From Saccoglossus kowalevskii (Eukaryota; Hemichordata; Enteropneusta; Harrimaniidae), in assembly GCF_000003605.2 (NCBI RefSeq), contig NW_003132495.1, forward strand, positions 1 through 33,689: a stretch of DNA of 33,689 nt, read 5' to 3'. The translations under genes and the position numbers were made by a program. Shown one piece after another: positions 10,233 to 20,837 of the stretch (its first letter is position 1; the number at the start of each line of letters is the position of its first letter). Below the pieces are notes generated by a model. That model searched no databases and was not told where the DNA came from. It saw nothing but the letters and a program-made list of their open reading frames with translations.

Positions 10233-11460
10233 TCATATAGTGTCTGTGTAGGTAAACACGAATCGTAGAGTGTCTGTGTAGATAAACACGAATCGTACAG
10301 TGTCTGTGTAGGTAAACACGAATAGTACAGTGTCTGTGTAGGTAAACACGAATCGTACAGTATCTTTGTAGGTAAACACGAATCGTACAGTGTATGTGTA
10401 GGTAAACACGAATCTTACAGTGTATGTGTAGGTAAACACGAATCGTACATTGTCTGTGTAGGTAAACACGAATCGTACAGTGTATGTGTAGGTAAACACG
10501 AATAGTACAGTGTATGTGTAGGTAAACACGAATCGCACAGTGTATGTGTAGGTAAACACGAATTGCACAGTGTCTGTGTAGGTAAACACGAATCGTACAG
10601 TGTCTGTGTAGGTAAACACGAATCGTACAGTGTATGTGTAGGTAAACATGAATTGTACAGTGTCTGTGTAGGTAAACACGAATCGTACATTGTATGTGTA
10701 GGTAAACACGAATCGTAGAGTATCTTTGTAGGTAAACACAAATCGTACAGTGTATGTGTAGGTAAACACGAATCGTACAGTGTATGTGTAGGTAAACACG
10801 AATCGTACAGTGTCTGTGTAGGTAAACACGAATCGTACAGTGTATGTGTAGGTAAACACGAATCGTACAGTGTATGCGTAGGTAAACACGAATCGTACAG
10901 TGTCTGTGTAGATAAACACGAATCGTACATTGTATGTGTAGGTAAACACGAATCGTAGAGTATCTTTGTAGGTAAACACGAATCGTACATTGTCTGTGTA
11001 GGTAAACACCAATCGTAGAGTATCTTTGTAGGTGAACACGAATCGTACAGTGTCTGTGTAGGTAAACACGAATCGTACAGTGTAAGTGTAGGTAAACACG
11101 AATCATACAGTGTCTGTGTAGGTAAACACGAATCGCACAGTGTCTGTGTCTGTGTAGATAAACACGAATCGTACATTGTATGTGTAGGTAAACACGAATC
11201 GTAGAGTATCTTTGTAGGTAAACACGAATCGTACAGTGTATGTGTAGGTAAACACAAATCGTACAGTGTCTGTGTAGGTAAACACGAATCGTACATTGTC
11301 TGTGTAGGTAAACACGAATCGTACAGTATCTTTGTAGGTAAACACGAATTGTACAGTGTATGTGTAGGTAAACACGAATCGTACAGTGTCTGTGTAGGTA
11401 AACACGAATGGTACAGTGTATGTGTAGGTAAACACGAATCGTACAGTGTCTGTGTAGGTA
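10233..11460. repeat. Y-family block, shorter copy of 5567-7220
   Basis: The left part (10233-10881) aligns with 5567-6215 at offset 4,666. The right part (10880-11460) aligns with 6640-7220 at offset 4,240. The 426-base change of offset equals fourteen monomers plus the 6-bp insertion, so one copy gained or lost an internal stretch. It contains the 36-bp monomer near 11134 and GAATGG near 11407, the latter shared with about 20767. Confidence 0.86.
11127..11166. repeat. 36-bp variant monomer, copy 3
   Basis: GTGTCT is duplicated exactly as at 6408 and 6894, after GAATCGCACA and before GATAAAC. Confidence 0.93.
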
Positions 11461-12537
11461 AACACGAATCATACAGTGTCTGTGTAGGTAAACACGAATC
11501 GTAGAGTGTCTGTGTAGATAAACACGAATCGTACAGTGTATGTGTAGGTAAACACGAATCGTACAGTGTCTGTGTAGGTAAACACGAATCGAACAGTATC
11601 TTTGTAGGTAAACACGAATCGTACAATGTATGTGTAGGTAAACACGAATCGTACAGTGTCTGTGTAGGTAAACACGAATAGTACAGTGTCTGTGTAGGTA
11701 AACACGAATCGTACAGTATCTTTGTAGGTAAACGCGAATCGTACAGTGTATGTGTAGGTAAACACGAATCGTACAGTGTCTGTGTAGGTCAACACGAATC
11801 GTACAGTGTCTGTGTAGGTAAACACGAATCGTACAGTGTATGTGTAGGTAAACGCGAATCGTACAGTGTATGTGTAGGTAAACATGAATCGTACAGTGTC
11901 TGTGTAGGTAAACACGAATCGTACAGTGTCTGTGTAGGTAAACACCAATCGTACAGTGTATGTGTAGGTAAACACGAATCGTACAGTGTCTGTGTAGGTA
12001 AACACGAATCGTACAGTGTCTGTGTAGGTAAACACGAATCGTACAGTGTATGTGTAGGTAAACACGAATCGTACAGTGTCTGTGTAGGTAAACACGAATC
12101 GTACATTGTATGTGTAGGTAAACACGAATCGTAGAGTATCTTTGGAGGTTAACACGAATCGTACATTGTCTGTGTAGGTAAACACGAATCAAAGAGTATC
12201 TTTGTAGGTGAACACCAATCGAACAGTGTCTGTGTAGGTAAACACGAATCGTACAGTGTATGTGTAGGTAAACATGAAACGTACAGTGTCTGTGTAGGTA
12301 AACACGAATCGCACAGTGTCTGTGTAGGTAAACACGAATCGTATAGTGTCTTTGTAGGTAAACAGGAGTAGTACAGTGTCTGTGTAGGTAAACACGAATC
12401 GTACAGTGTATGTGTAGGTAAACACGAAACGTACAGTGTCTGTGTAGGTAAACACGAATCGCACAGTGTCTGTGTAGGTAAACACGAATCGTATAGTGTC
12501 TGTGTAGGTAAACAGGAGTAGTACAGTGTCTGTGTAG
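11402..12537. repeat. Copy of 3130-4265
   Basis: Offset 8,272 throughout, with shared rare variants (CAATGTATG, TTGGAGGTTAAC, GAATCAAAGAG, CACCAATCGAACAG, CATGAAACG, TATAGTGTCTTTG, two ACAGGAGTAG). Small differences include GGTCAACAC near 11790 and CACCAATCG near 11943. At about 12538 it switches to a sequence resembling block D (2431 onward), a clear mosaic junction. Confidence 0.87.
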
Positions 12538-12960
12538 GTCAACACGAATCGTACAGTATCTTTGTAGGTAAACACGAATCGTACAGTGTATGTGTAGGTA
12601 AACACGAATCTTACAGTGTATGTGTAGGTAAACACGAATCGTACAGTGTCTGTGTAGGTAAACACGAATCGTACAGTGTATGTGTAGGTAAACACGAATC
12701 GTACAGTGTCTGTGTAGGTAAACACGAATCGTACATTGTCTGTGTAGGTAAACACGAATCGTACAGTATCTTTGTAGGTAAACACGAGTCGTACAGTGTC
12801 TGTGTAGGTAAACACGAATCGTAGAGTGTATGTGTAGGTAAACACGAATCGTACAGTGTCTGTGTAGATAAACACGAATCATACAGTGTCTGTGTAGGTA
12901 AACACGAATAGTACAGTGTATGTGTAGGTAAACATGAATCGCACAGTGTATGTGTAGGTA
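12538..12960. repeat. Partial block D copy
   Basis: Follows the order of 2431-2820: GGTCAACAC with TATCT, plain, GAATCTTAC, C- and A-type monomers, CATTGTCT, TATCT, GAGTCG, GTAGAGTGTATG, GATAAAC with TCATAC, GAATAG, CATGAATCGCAC. It lacks the CACAGTCTATG change of the copies at 2812, 22701 and 31380 and has one more A-type monomer. Confidence 0.82.
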
Positions 12961-13660
12961 AACACGAATCGTACAGTGTCTGTGTAGGTAAACACGAATC
13001 GTACAGTGTCTGTGTAGGTAAACACGAATCGTACAGTGTATGTGTAGGTAAACACGAATCGTACAGTGTCTGTGTAGGTAAACACGAATCGTACAGTGTC
13101 TGTGTAGGTAAACACGAATCGTACAGTGTATGTGTAGGTAAGCACGAATCGTACAGTGTCTGTGTAGGTAAACACGAATCGTACATTGTATGTGTAGGTA
13201 AACACGAATCGTACAGTGTATGTGTAGGTAAACACGAATCGTACATTGTCTGTGTAGGTAAACACGAATCAAAGAGTGTCTGTGTAGGTAAACACGAATC
13301 GAACAGTGTCTGTGTAGGTAAACACGAATCGTACAGTGTCTGTGTAGGTAAACACGAATCGTACAGTGTCTGTGTAGGTAAACACGAATCGTACAGTGTA
13401 TGTGTAGGTAAACACGAATCGTACAGTGTCTGTGTAGGTAAACACGAATCGTACAGTGTCTGTGTAGGTAAACACGAATCGTACAGTGTCTGTGTAGGTA
13501 AACACGAATCGTACAGTGTATGTGTAGGTAAACACGAATCGTACAGTGTCTGTGTAGGTAAACACGAATCGTACAGTGTCTGTGTAGGTAAACACGAATC
13601 GTACAGTATCTTTGTAGGTAAACACGAATCGTACAGTGTCTGTGTAGGTAAACACGAATC
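12961..13660. repeat. Most homogeneous stretch of the array
   Basis: About 23 monomers, nearly all canonical, differing mainly in C or A at m29. From about 13306 to 13590 no other difference is seen. Exceptions are GTAAGCACG near 13141, CATTGTATG and CATTGTCT near 13190 and 13250, and CAAAGAGTG near 13270. It could be freshly expanded or locally converted. Confidence 0.8.
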
Positions 13661-14862
13661 ATATAGTGTCTGTGTAGGTAAACACGAATCGTACAGTGTA
13701 TGTGTAGGTAAACACGAATCGTACAGTGTCTGTGTAGGTAAACACGAATCACACAGTGTCTGTGTAGGTAAACACGAAATCGTAGAGTGTCTGTGTAGAT
13801 AAACACGAATCGTACAGTGTATGTGTAGGTAAACACGAATCGTACAGTGTCTGTGTAGGTAAACACGAATCGTACAGTATCTTTGTAGGTAAACACGAAT
13901 CGTACAGTGTATGTGTAGGTAAACACGAATCGTACAGTGTCTGTGTAGGTAAACACGAATAGTACAGTGTCTGTGTAGGTAAACACGAATCGTACAGTAT
14001 CTTTGTAGGTAAACACGAATCGTACAGTGTCTGTGTAGATAAACACGAATCGTACGGTGTCTGTGTAGGTAAACACGAATAGTACAGTGTCTGTGTAGGT
14101 AAACACGAATCGTACAGTATCTTTGTAGGTAAACACGAATCGTACAGTGTCTGTGTAGGTAAACACGAATCGTACAGTGTCTGTGTAGGTAAACACGAAT
14201 CGTACAGTGTATGTGTAGGTAAACACGAATAGTACAGTGTATGTGTAGGTAAACACGAATCGCACTGTGTATGTGTAGGTAAACACGAATTGCACAGTGT
14301 CTGTGTAGGTAAACACGAATCGTACAGTGTCTGTGTAGGTAAACACGAATCGTACAGTGTATGTGTAGGTAAACACGAATTGTACAGTGTCTGTGTAGGT
14401 AAACACGAATCGTACATTGTATGTGTAGGTAAACACGAATCGTAGAGTATCTTTGTAGGTAAACACGAATCGTACAGTGTATGTGTAGGTAAACACGAAT
14501 CGTACAGTGTATGTGTAGGTAAACACGAATCGTACAGTGTCTGTGTAGGTAAACACGAATCGTACAGTGTATGTGTAGGTAAACACGAATCGTACAGTGT
14601 ATGCATAGGTAAACACGAATCGTACAGTGTCTGAGTAGATAAACACGAATCGTACATTGTATGTGTAGGTAAACACGAATCGTAGAGTATCTTTGTAGGT
14701 AAACACAAATCGTACATTGTCTGTGTAGGTAAACACCAATCGTAGAGTATCTTTGTAGGTGAACACGAATCGTACAGTGTCTGTGTAGGTAAACACGAAT
14801 CGTACAGTGTATGTGTAGGTAAACACGAATCGTACAGTATCTTTGTAGGTAAACACGAATCG
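13661..14862. repeat. X and Y family block with GCACTGTG marker
   Basis: Opens with TCATATAG, then the TCACAC form of the X signature at 13749 with an extra A near 13789 (CGAAATCG). It then resembles 4967-5240 and, from about 14080, the Y family: GAATAG, GCACTGTG near 14262, GAATTGCAC, CATTGTATG, GTAGAGTATCT, CATAGG near 14604 (in place of GCGTAGG), GAGTAGATAAAC, CACAAATCG, CACCAATCG near 14735. GTACGGTG near 14053 is private. Confidence 0.8.
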
Positions 14863-16917
14863 TACAGTGTATGTGTAGGTAAACACGAATTGTACAGTGT
14901 CTGTGTAGGTAAACACGAATCGTACATTGTATGTGTAGGTAAACACGAATCGTAGAGTATCTTTGTAGGTAAACACGAATCGTACAGTGTATGTGTAGGT
15001 AAACACGAATCGTACAGTGTATGTGTAGGTAAACACGAATCGTACAGTGTCTGTGTAGGTAAACACGAATCGTACAGTGTATGTGTAGGTAAACACGAAT
15101 CGTACAGTGTATGCGTAGGTAAACACGAATCGTACAGTGTCTGTGTAGATAAACACGAATCGTACACTGTATGTGTAGGTAAACACGAATCGTAGAGTAT
15201 CTTTGTAGGTAAACACGAATCGTACATTGTCTGTGTAGGTAAACACCAATCGTAGAGTATCTTTGTAGGTGAACACGAATCGTACAGTGTCTGTGTAGGT
15301 AAACACGAATCGTACAGTGTATGTGTAGGTAAACACGAATCGTACAGTATCTTTGTAGGTAAACACGAATCGTACAGTGTATGTGTAGGTAAACACGAAT
15401 CGTACAGTGTCTGTGTAGGTAAACACGAATCGTACATTGTCTGTGTAGGTAAACACGAATCGTACAGTATCTTTGTAGGTAAACACGAATCGTACAGTGT
15501 CTGTGTAGGTAAACACGAATCGTACAGTGTCTGTGTAGGTAAACACGAATCGTACAGTGTATGTGTAGGTAAACACGAATCGTACAGTGTCTGTGTAGGT
15601 AAACACGAATCATACAGTGTCTGTGTAGGTAAACACGAATCGTAGAGTGTCTGTGTAGATAAACACGAATCGTACAGTGTATGTGTAGGTAAACACGAAT
15701 CGTACAGTGTCTGTGTAGGTAAACACGAATCGAACAGTATCTTTGTAGGTAAACACGAATCGTACAGTGTATGTGTAGGTAAACACGAATCGTACAGTGT
15801 CTGTGTAGGTAAACACGAATAGTACAGTGTCTGTGTAGGTAAACACGAATCGTACAGTATCTTTGTAGGTAAACGCGAATCGTACAGTGTATGTGTAGGT
15901 AAACACGAATCGTACAGTGTCTGTGTAGGTAAACACGAATCGTACAGTATCTTTGTAGGTAAACACGAATCGTACAGTGTATGTGTAGGTAAACACGAAT
16001 CGTACAGTGTCTGTGTAGGTAAACACGAATAGTACAGTGTCTGTGTAGGTAAACACGAATCGTACAGTATCTTTGTAGGTAAACACGAATCGTACAGTGT
16101 CTGTGTAGGTAAACACGAATCATACAGTGTCCTTGTAGGTAAACACGAATCGTAGAGTGTCTGTGTAGATAAACACGAATCGTACAGTGTCTGTGTAGGT
16201 AAACACGAATAGTACAGTGTCTGTGTAGGTAATCACGAATCGTACAGTATCTTTGTAGGTAAACACGAATCGTACAGTGTCTGTGTAGGTAAACACGAAT
16301 CGTACAGTGTCTGTGTAGGTAAACACGAATCGTACAGTGTATGTGTAGGTAAACACGAATAGTACAGTGTATGTGTAGGTAAACACGAATCGCACTGTGT
16401 ATGTGTAGGTAAACACGAATTGCACAGTGTCTGTGTAGGTAAACACGAATCGTACAGTGTCTGTGTAGGTAAACACGAATCGTACAGTGTATGTGTAGGT
16501 AAACACGAATTGTACAGTGTCTGTGTAGGTAAACACGTATCGTACATTGTATGTGTAGGTAAACACGAATCGTAGAGCATCTTTGTAGGTAAACACGAAT
16601 CGTACAGTGTATGTGTAGGTAAACACGAATCGTACAGTGTATGTGTAGGTAAACACGAATCGTACAGTGTCTGTGTAGGTAAACACGAATCGTACAGTGT
16701 ATGTGTAGGTAAACACGAATCGTACAGTGTATGCGTAGGTAAACACGAATCGTACAGTGTCTGTGTAGATAAACACGAATCGTACATTGTATGTGTAGGT
16801 AAACACGAATCGTAGAGTATCTTTGTAGGTAAACACGAATCGTACATTGTCTGTGTAGGTAAACACCAATCGTACAGTATCTTTGTAGGTGAACACGAAT
16901 CGTACAGTGTCTGTGTA
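14863..16917. repeat. Large higher-order block 'E', copy 2
   Basis: Partner of 7590-9650. Private differences from copy 1 include C-type for GAATTG near 15490, GTCCTTGTAGG near 16130, GTAATCACG near 16231, CGTATCG near 16538 and GTAGAGCATCT near 16569. The last also occurs near 7686 and 29396. X signatures lie at 15610 and 16120, 510 bases apart. Confidence 0.87.
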
Positions 16918-17163
16918 GGTAAACACGAATCGTACAGTGTATGTGTAGGTAAACACGAATCGTACAGTATCTTTGTAGGTAAACACGAATCGTACAGTGT
17001 ATGTGTAGGTAAACACGAATCGTACAGTGTCTGTGTAGGTAAACACGAATCGTACATTGTCTGTGTAGGTAAACACGAATCGTACAGTGTCTGTGTAGGT
17101 AAACACGAATCGTACAGTGTCTGTGTAGATAAACCCGAATCGTACAGTTGTATGTGTAGGTAA
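16918..17163. repeat. Short linking stretch of common monomers
   Basis: About eight monomers of A-, C- and T-type with one CATTGTCT. It ends with GATAAACCCG near 17130 and an extra T near 17148 (CAGTTGTATG), which shifts the register by one. I see no close partner elsewhere. Confidence 0.7.
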
Positions 17164-18540
17164 ACACGAATCGTACAGTGTCTGTGTAGGTAAACACGAA
17201 TCGCACAGTGTCTGTGTAGGTAAACATGAATCGTATAGTGTCTGTGTAGGTAAACACGATTAGTACAGTGTCTGTGTAGGTCAACACGAATCGTACAGTG
17301 TATGTGTAGGTAAACACGAATCGTACAGTGTATGTGTAGGTAAACACGAATCGTACAGTGTCTGTGTAGGTAAACACGAATCGTACATTGTCTGTGTAAG
17401 TAAACACGAATCGGACAGTATCTTTGTAGGTAAACACGAGTCGTACAGTGTCTGTGTAGGTAAACACGAATCGTAGAGTGTATGTGTAGGTAAACACGAA
17501 TCGTACAGTGTCTGTGTAGATAAACACGAATCATACAGTGTCTGTGTAGGTAAACACGAATAGTACAGTGTATGTGTAGGTAAACACGAATCGCACAGTG
17601 TATGTGTAGGTAAACACGAATCGTACAGTGTCTGTGTAAGTAAACACGAATCGTACAGTGTCTGTGTAGGTAAACACGAATCGTACAGTGTCTGTGTAGG
17701 TAAACACGAATCGTACAGTGTCTGTGTAGATAAACACGAATCGTACAGTGTCTGTGTAGGTAAACACGAACCGTACAGTGTATGTGTAGATAAACACGAA
17801 TCATACAGTGTCTGTGTAGGTAAACACGAATCGTACAGTGTATGTGTAGGTAAACACGAATCGTACAGTGTCTTTGTAGGTAAACACAAATCGTACAGTG
17901 TCTGTGTAGGTAGACACGAATCGTACAGTGTCTGTGTAGGTAAACACGAACCGTACAGTGTATGTGTAGATAAACACGAATCATACAGTGTCCGTGTAGG
18001 TAAACACGAATCATACAGTGTCCGTGTAGGTAAACACGAATCATACAGTGTCTGTGTAGGTAAACACGAATCGTACAGTGTCTGTGTAGGTAAACACGAA
18101 CCGTACAGTGTCTGTGTAGGTAAACACGAATCATACAGTGTCCGTGTAGGTAAACACGAATCGTACAGTGTATGTGTAGGTAAACACGAATCGTACAGTG
18201 TCTGTGTAGATAAACACGAATCGTACAGTGTATGTGTAGGTAAACACGAATAATACAGTGTATGTGTAGGTAAACACGAATCGCACAGTGTATGTGTAGG
18301 TAAACACGAATTGTACAGTGTCTGTGTATGTAAACACGAATCGTACAGTGTCTGTGTAGGTAAACACGAATCGTACAGTGTATGTGTAGGTAAACACGAA
18401 TCGTACAGTGTCTGTGTAGGTAAACACGAATCGTACATTGTATGTGTAGGTAAACACGAATCGTAGAGTATCTTTGTAGGTAAACACGAATCGTACAGTG
18501 TATGTGTAGGTAAACACGAATCGTAGAGTATCTTTTTTTG
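17164..18540. repeat. Block family 'F', copy 1
   Basis: Aligns with 25811-27127. The offset is 8,647 at the left (CATGAATCGTATAG) and 8,587 at the right (T7 run), so the second copy is two monomers shorter. Markers: GGTCAACAC near 17281, GTGTAAG plus GAATCGGACAG near 17397-17418, GAGTCG, GTAGACACG near 17911, several GTCCGTGTAGG and GAACCG, and GAATAATAC near 18250. The first part recurs at 33190-33686. Confidence 0.86.
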
Positions 18541-18545
18541 GTGAA
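18530..18545. repeat. T7-run variant monomer, copy 1
   Basis: A T-type monomer whose TATCTTTGTAGG has become TATC, seven T, then GG, with one base gained. The same structure is found at 27117-27128 with the same left and right neighbours. Confidence 0.92.
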
Positions 18546-18840
18546 CACGAATCGTACAGTGTCTGTGTAGGTAAACACGAATTGTACAGTGTATGTGTAG
18601 GTAAACACGAATCGTACAGTGCCTGTGTAGGTAAACACGAATCGCACAGTGTAAGTGTAGGTAAACACGAATCGTGTAGTGTCTGTGTAGGTAAACACGA
18701 GTAGTACAGTGTCTGTGTAGGTAAACACGAATCGTACAGTATCTTTGTAGGTAAACACGAATCGTACAGTGTATGTGTAGGTAAACACGAATCGTACAGT
18801 GTCTGTGTAGGTAAACACGAATCGTACAGTGTCTGTGTAG
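18541..18840. repeat. Variant-rich linking stretch
   Basis: About ten monomers with several private variants: GTGCCTGTG near 18620, CACAGTGTAAGTG near 18650, GAATCGTGTAG near 18670 and a GAGTAG monomer near 18700. No close partner was found for its first half. Confidence 0.72.
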
Positions 18841-19215
18841 GTAAACACGAATCGTACATTGTCTGTGTAGGTAAACACGAATCGTACAGTATCTTTGAAG
18901 GTAAACACGAATCGTACAGTGTATGTGTAGGTAAACACGAATCGTACAGTGTCTGTGTGGGTAAACACGAATAGTACAGTGTCTGTGTAGGTAAACACGA
19001 ATCGTACATTGTCTGTGTAGGTAAACACGAATCGTACAGTATCTTTGTAGGTAAACACGAATCGTACAGTGTATGTGTAGGTAAACGCGAATCGTACAGT
19101 GTATGTGTAGGTAAACACGAGTCGTACAGTGTATGTGTAGGTAAACACGAATCGTACATTGTTTGTGTAGGTAAACACGAATCGTACAGTATCTTTGTAG
19201 GTAAACACGAATTGC
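18841..19215. repeat. Block 'G', copy 1 (paired with 32803-33178)
   Basis: Offset 13,962. Shared rare variants in order: TTTGAAGG near 18895, GTGTGGGTAAAC near 18958, ACGCGAATCG near 19086, GAGTCG near 19130, CATTGTTTGTG near 19157, GAATTGCAC near 19210. Beyond 19215 the copies go separate ways. Confidence 0.88.
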
Positions 19216-20029
19216 ACAGTGTATGTGTAGGTAAACACGAATCGTACAGTGTATGTGTAGGTGAACACGAATCGTACAGTGTATGTGTAGGTAAACACGA
19301 ATCGTACAGTGTATGTGTAGGTAAACACGAATCGTACAGTGTCTGTGTAGGTAAACACGAATCGTACATTGTCTGTGTAGGCAAACACGAATCGTTCAGT
19401 GTCTGTGTAGGTAAACACGAACCGTACAGTGTATGTGTAGATAAACACGAATCATACAGTGTCTGTGTAGGTAAACACGAATCGTACAGTGTATGTGTAG
19501 GTAAACACGAATCGTACAGTGTCTGTGTAGGTAAACACGAATCGTACAGTGTCTGTGTAGGTAGACACGAATCGTACAGTGTCTGTGTAGGTAAACACGA
19601 ACCGTACAGTGTATGTGTAGATAAACACGAATTATACAGTGTCTGTGTAGGTAAACACGAATCGTACAGTGTACGTGTAGGTAAACACGAATCGTACAGT
19701 GTCTGTGTAGATAAACACGAATCGTTCAGTGTCTGTGTAGGTAAACACGAACCGTACAGTGTATGTGTAAATAAACACGAATCATACAGTGTCTGTGTAG
19801 GTAAACACGAATCGTACAGTGTATGTGTAGGTAAACACGAATCGTACAGTGTCTGTGTATGTAAACACGAATCGTACAGTGTCTGTGTAGGTAGACACGA
19901 ATCGTACAGTGTCTGTGTATATAAACACGAATCATACAGTGTATGTGTAGGTAAACACGAATCGTACAGTGTCTGTGTAGGTAAACACGAATAGTACAGT
20001 GTATGTGTAAGTAAACACGAATCGCACAG
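19216..20029. repeat. Stretch without T-type monomers
   Basis: From about 19216 to 20029 I see no GTATCTTTG monomer, although they are frequent in almost every other kilobase. GAACCG, GTAGACACG (19561, 19891), GATAAACACG with TCATAC, GAATCGTTCAG and GTGTATG variants recur in a loose pattern of about 180-300 bp. It is related to 17760-18240. Absence of GAATAG and GTAGAG variants also leaves one plus-strand frame open for 260 codons (19212-19994); that frame has no other support as a gene. Confidence 0.75.
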
Positions 20030-20292
20030 TATCTTTGTAGGTAAACACGAATCGTACAGTGTATGTGGAGGTAAACACGAATCGTACAGTGTATGTGTAG
20101 GTAAACACGAATCGTACAGTGTATGTGTAGGTAAACACGAATCGTACATTGTTTGTGTAGGTAAACACGAATTGTACAGTATCTTTGTAGGTAAACACGA
20201 ATCGTACAGTGTATGTGTAGGTAAACACGAATCGTACAGTGTCTGTGTAGGTAAACACGAATCGTACAGTGTATGTGTAGGTAAACACGAAT
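20030..20292. repeat. Block 'O', copy 1 (donor-like for 28.3 kb)
   Basis: Contains GTGGAGG near 20065, then two A-type monomers, CATTGTTTGTG near 20150 and GAATTG with TATCT near 20171. The same order appears at about 28285-28430 inside an X block. It ends near the GCGTAGG monomer at about 20306, where it joins the Y family. Confidence 0.8.
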
Positions 20293-20837
20293 CGTACAGT
20301 GTATGCGTAGGTAAACACGAATCGTAGAGTATCTTTGTAGGTAAACACGAATCGTACATTGTCTGTGTAGGTAAACACCAATCGTAGAGTATCTTTGTAG
20401 GTGAACACGAATCGTACAGTGTCTGTGTAGGTAAACACGAATCGTACAGTGTAAGTGTAGGTAAACACGAATCGTACAGTGTCTGTGTAGGTAAACACGA
20501 ATCGCACAGTGTCTGTGTCTGTGTAGATAAACACGAATCGTACATTGTATGTGTAGGTAAACACGAATCGTAGAGTATCTTTGTAGGTAAACACGAATCG
20601 TACAGTGTATGTGTAGGTAAACACAAATCGTACAGTGTCTGTGTAGGTAAACACGAATCGTACATTGTCTGTGTAGGTAAACACGAATCGTACAGTATCT
20701 TTGTAGGTAAACACGAATTGTACAGTGTATGTGTAGGTAAACACGAATCGTACAGTGTCTGTGTAGGTAAACACGAATGGTACAGTGTATGTGTAGGTAA
20801 ACACGAATCGTACAGTGTCTGTGTAGGTAAACACGAA
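20293..20837. repeat. Y-family block with 36-bp monomer, copy 4
   Basis: Left part matches 6200-6425 (GCGTAGG followed directly by GTAGAGTATCT). Right part matches 11071-11470 at offset 9,369, including GAATGG near 20769. This is the last block with the 36-bp monomer. Confidence 0.85.
20496..20535. repeat. 36-bp variant monomer, copy 4
   Basis: GTGTCT duplicated between GAATCGCACA and GATAAAC, as in the other three copies. Confidence 0.93.

Noticed and set aside
5749-15606. 3,285-codon minus-strand open frame as a giant repetitive protein gene
   Set aside because: All three minus frames are open over the same DNA because the monomer complement lacks stops and its length is a multiple of three. 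The peptide changes repeat type at each 1-bp indel, there is no promoter, intron or unique terminus, and frame choice is arbitrary.
19212-19994. 260-codon plus-strand open frame (VGKHESYSVC repeats)
   Set aside because: It starts at TTG and exists only because this stretch lacks GAATAG and GTAGAG variants that create TAG. Other plus-strand frames (21138, 26898, 28400, 33174) have the same origin.
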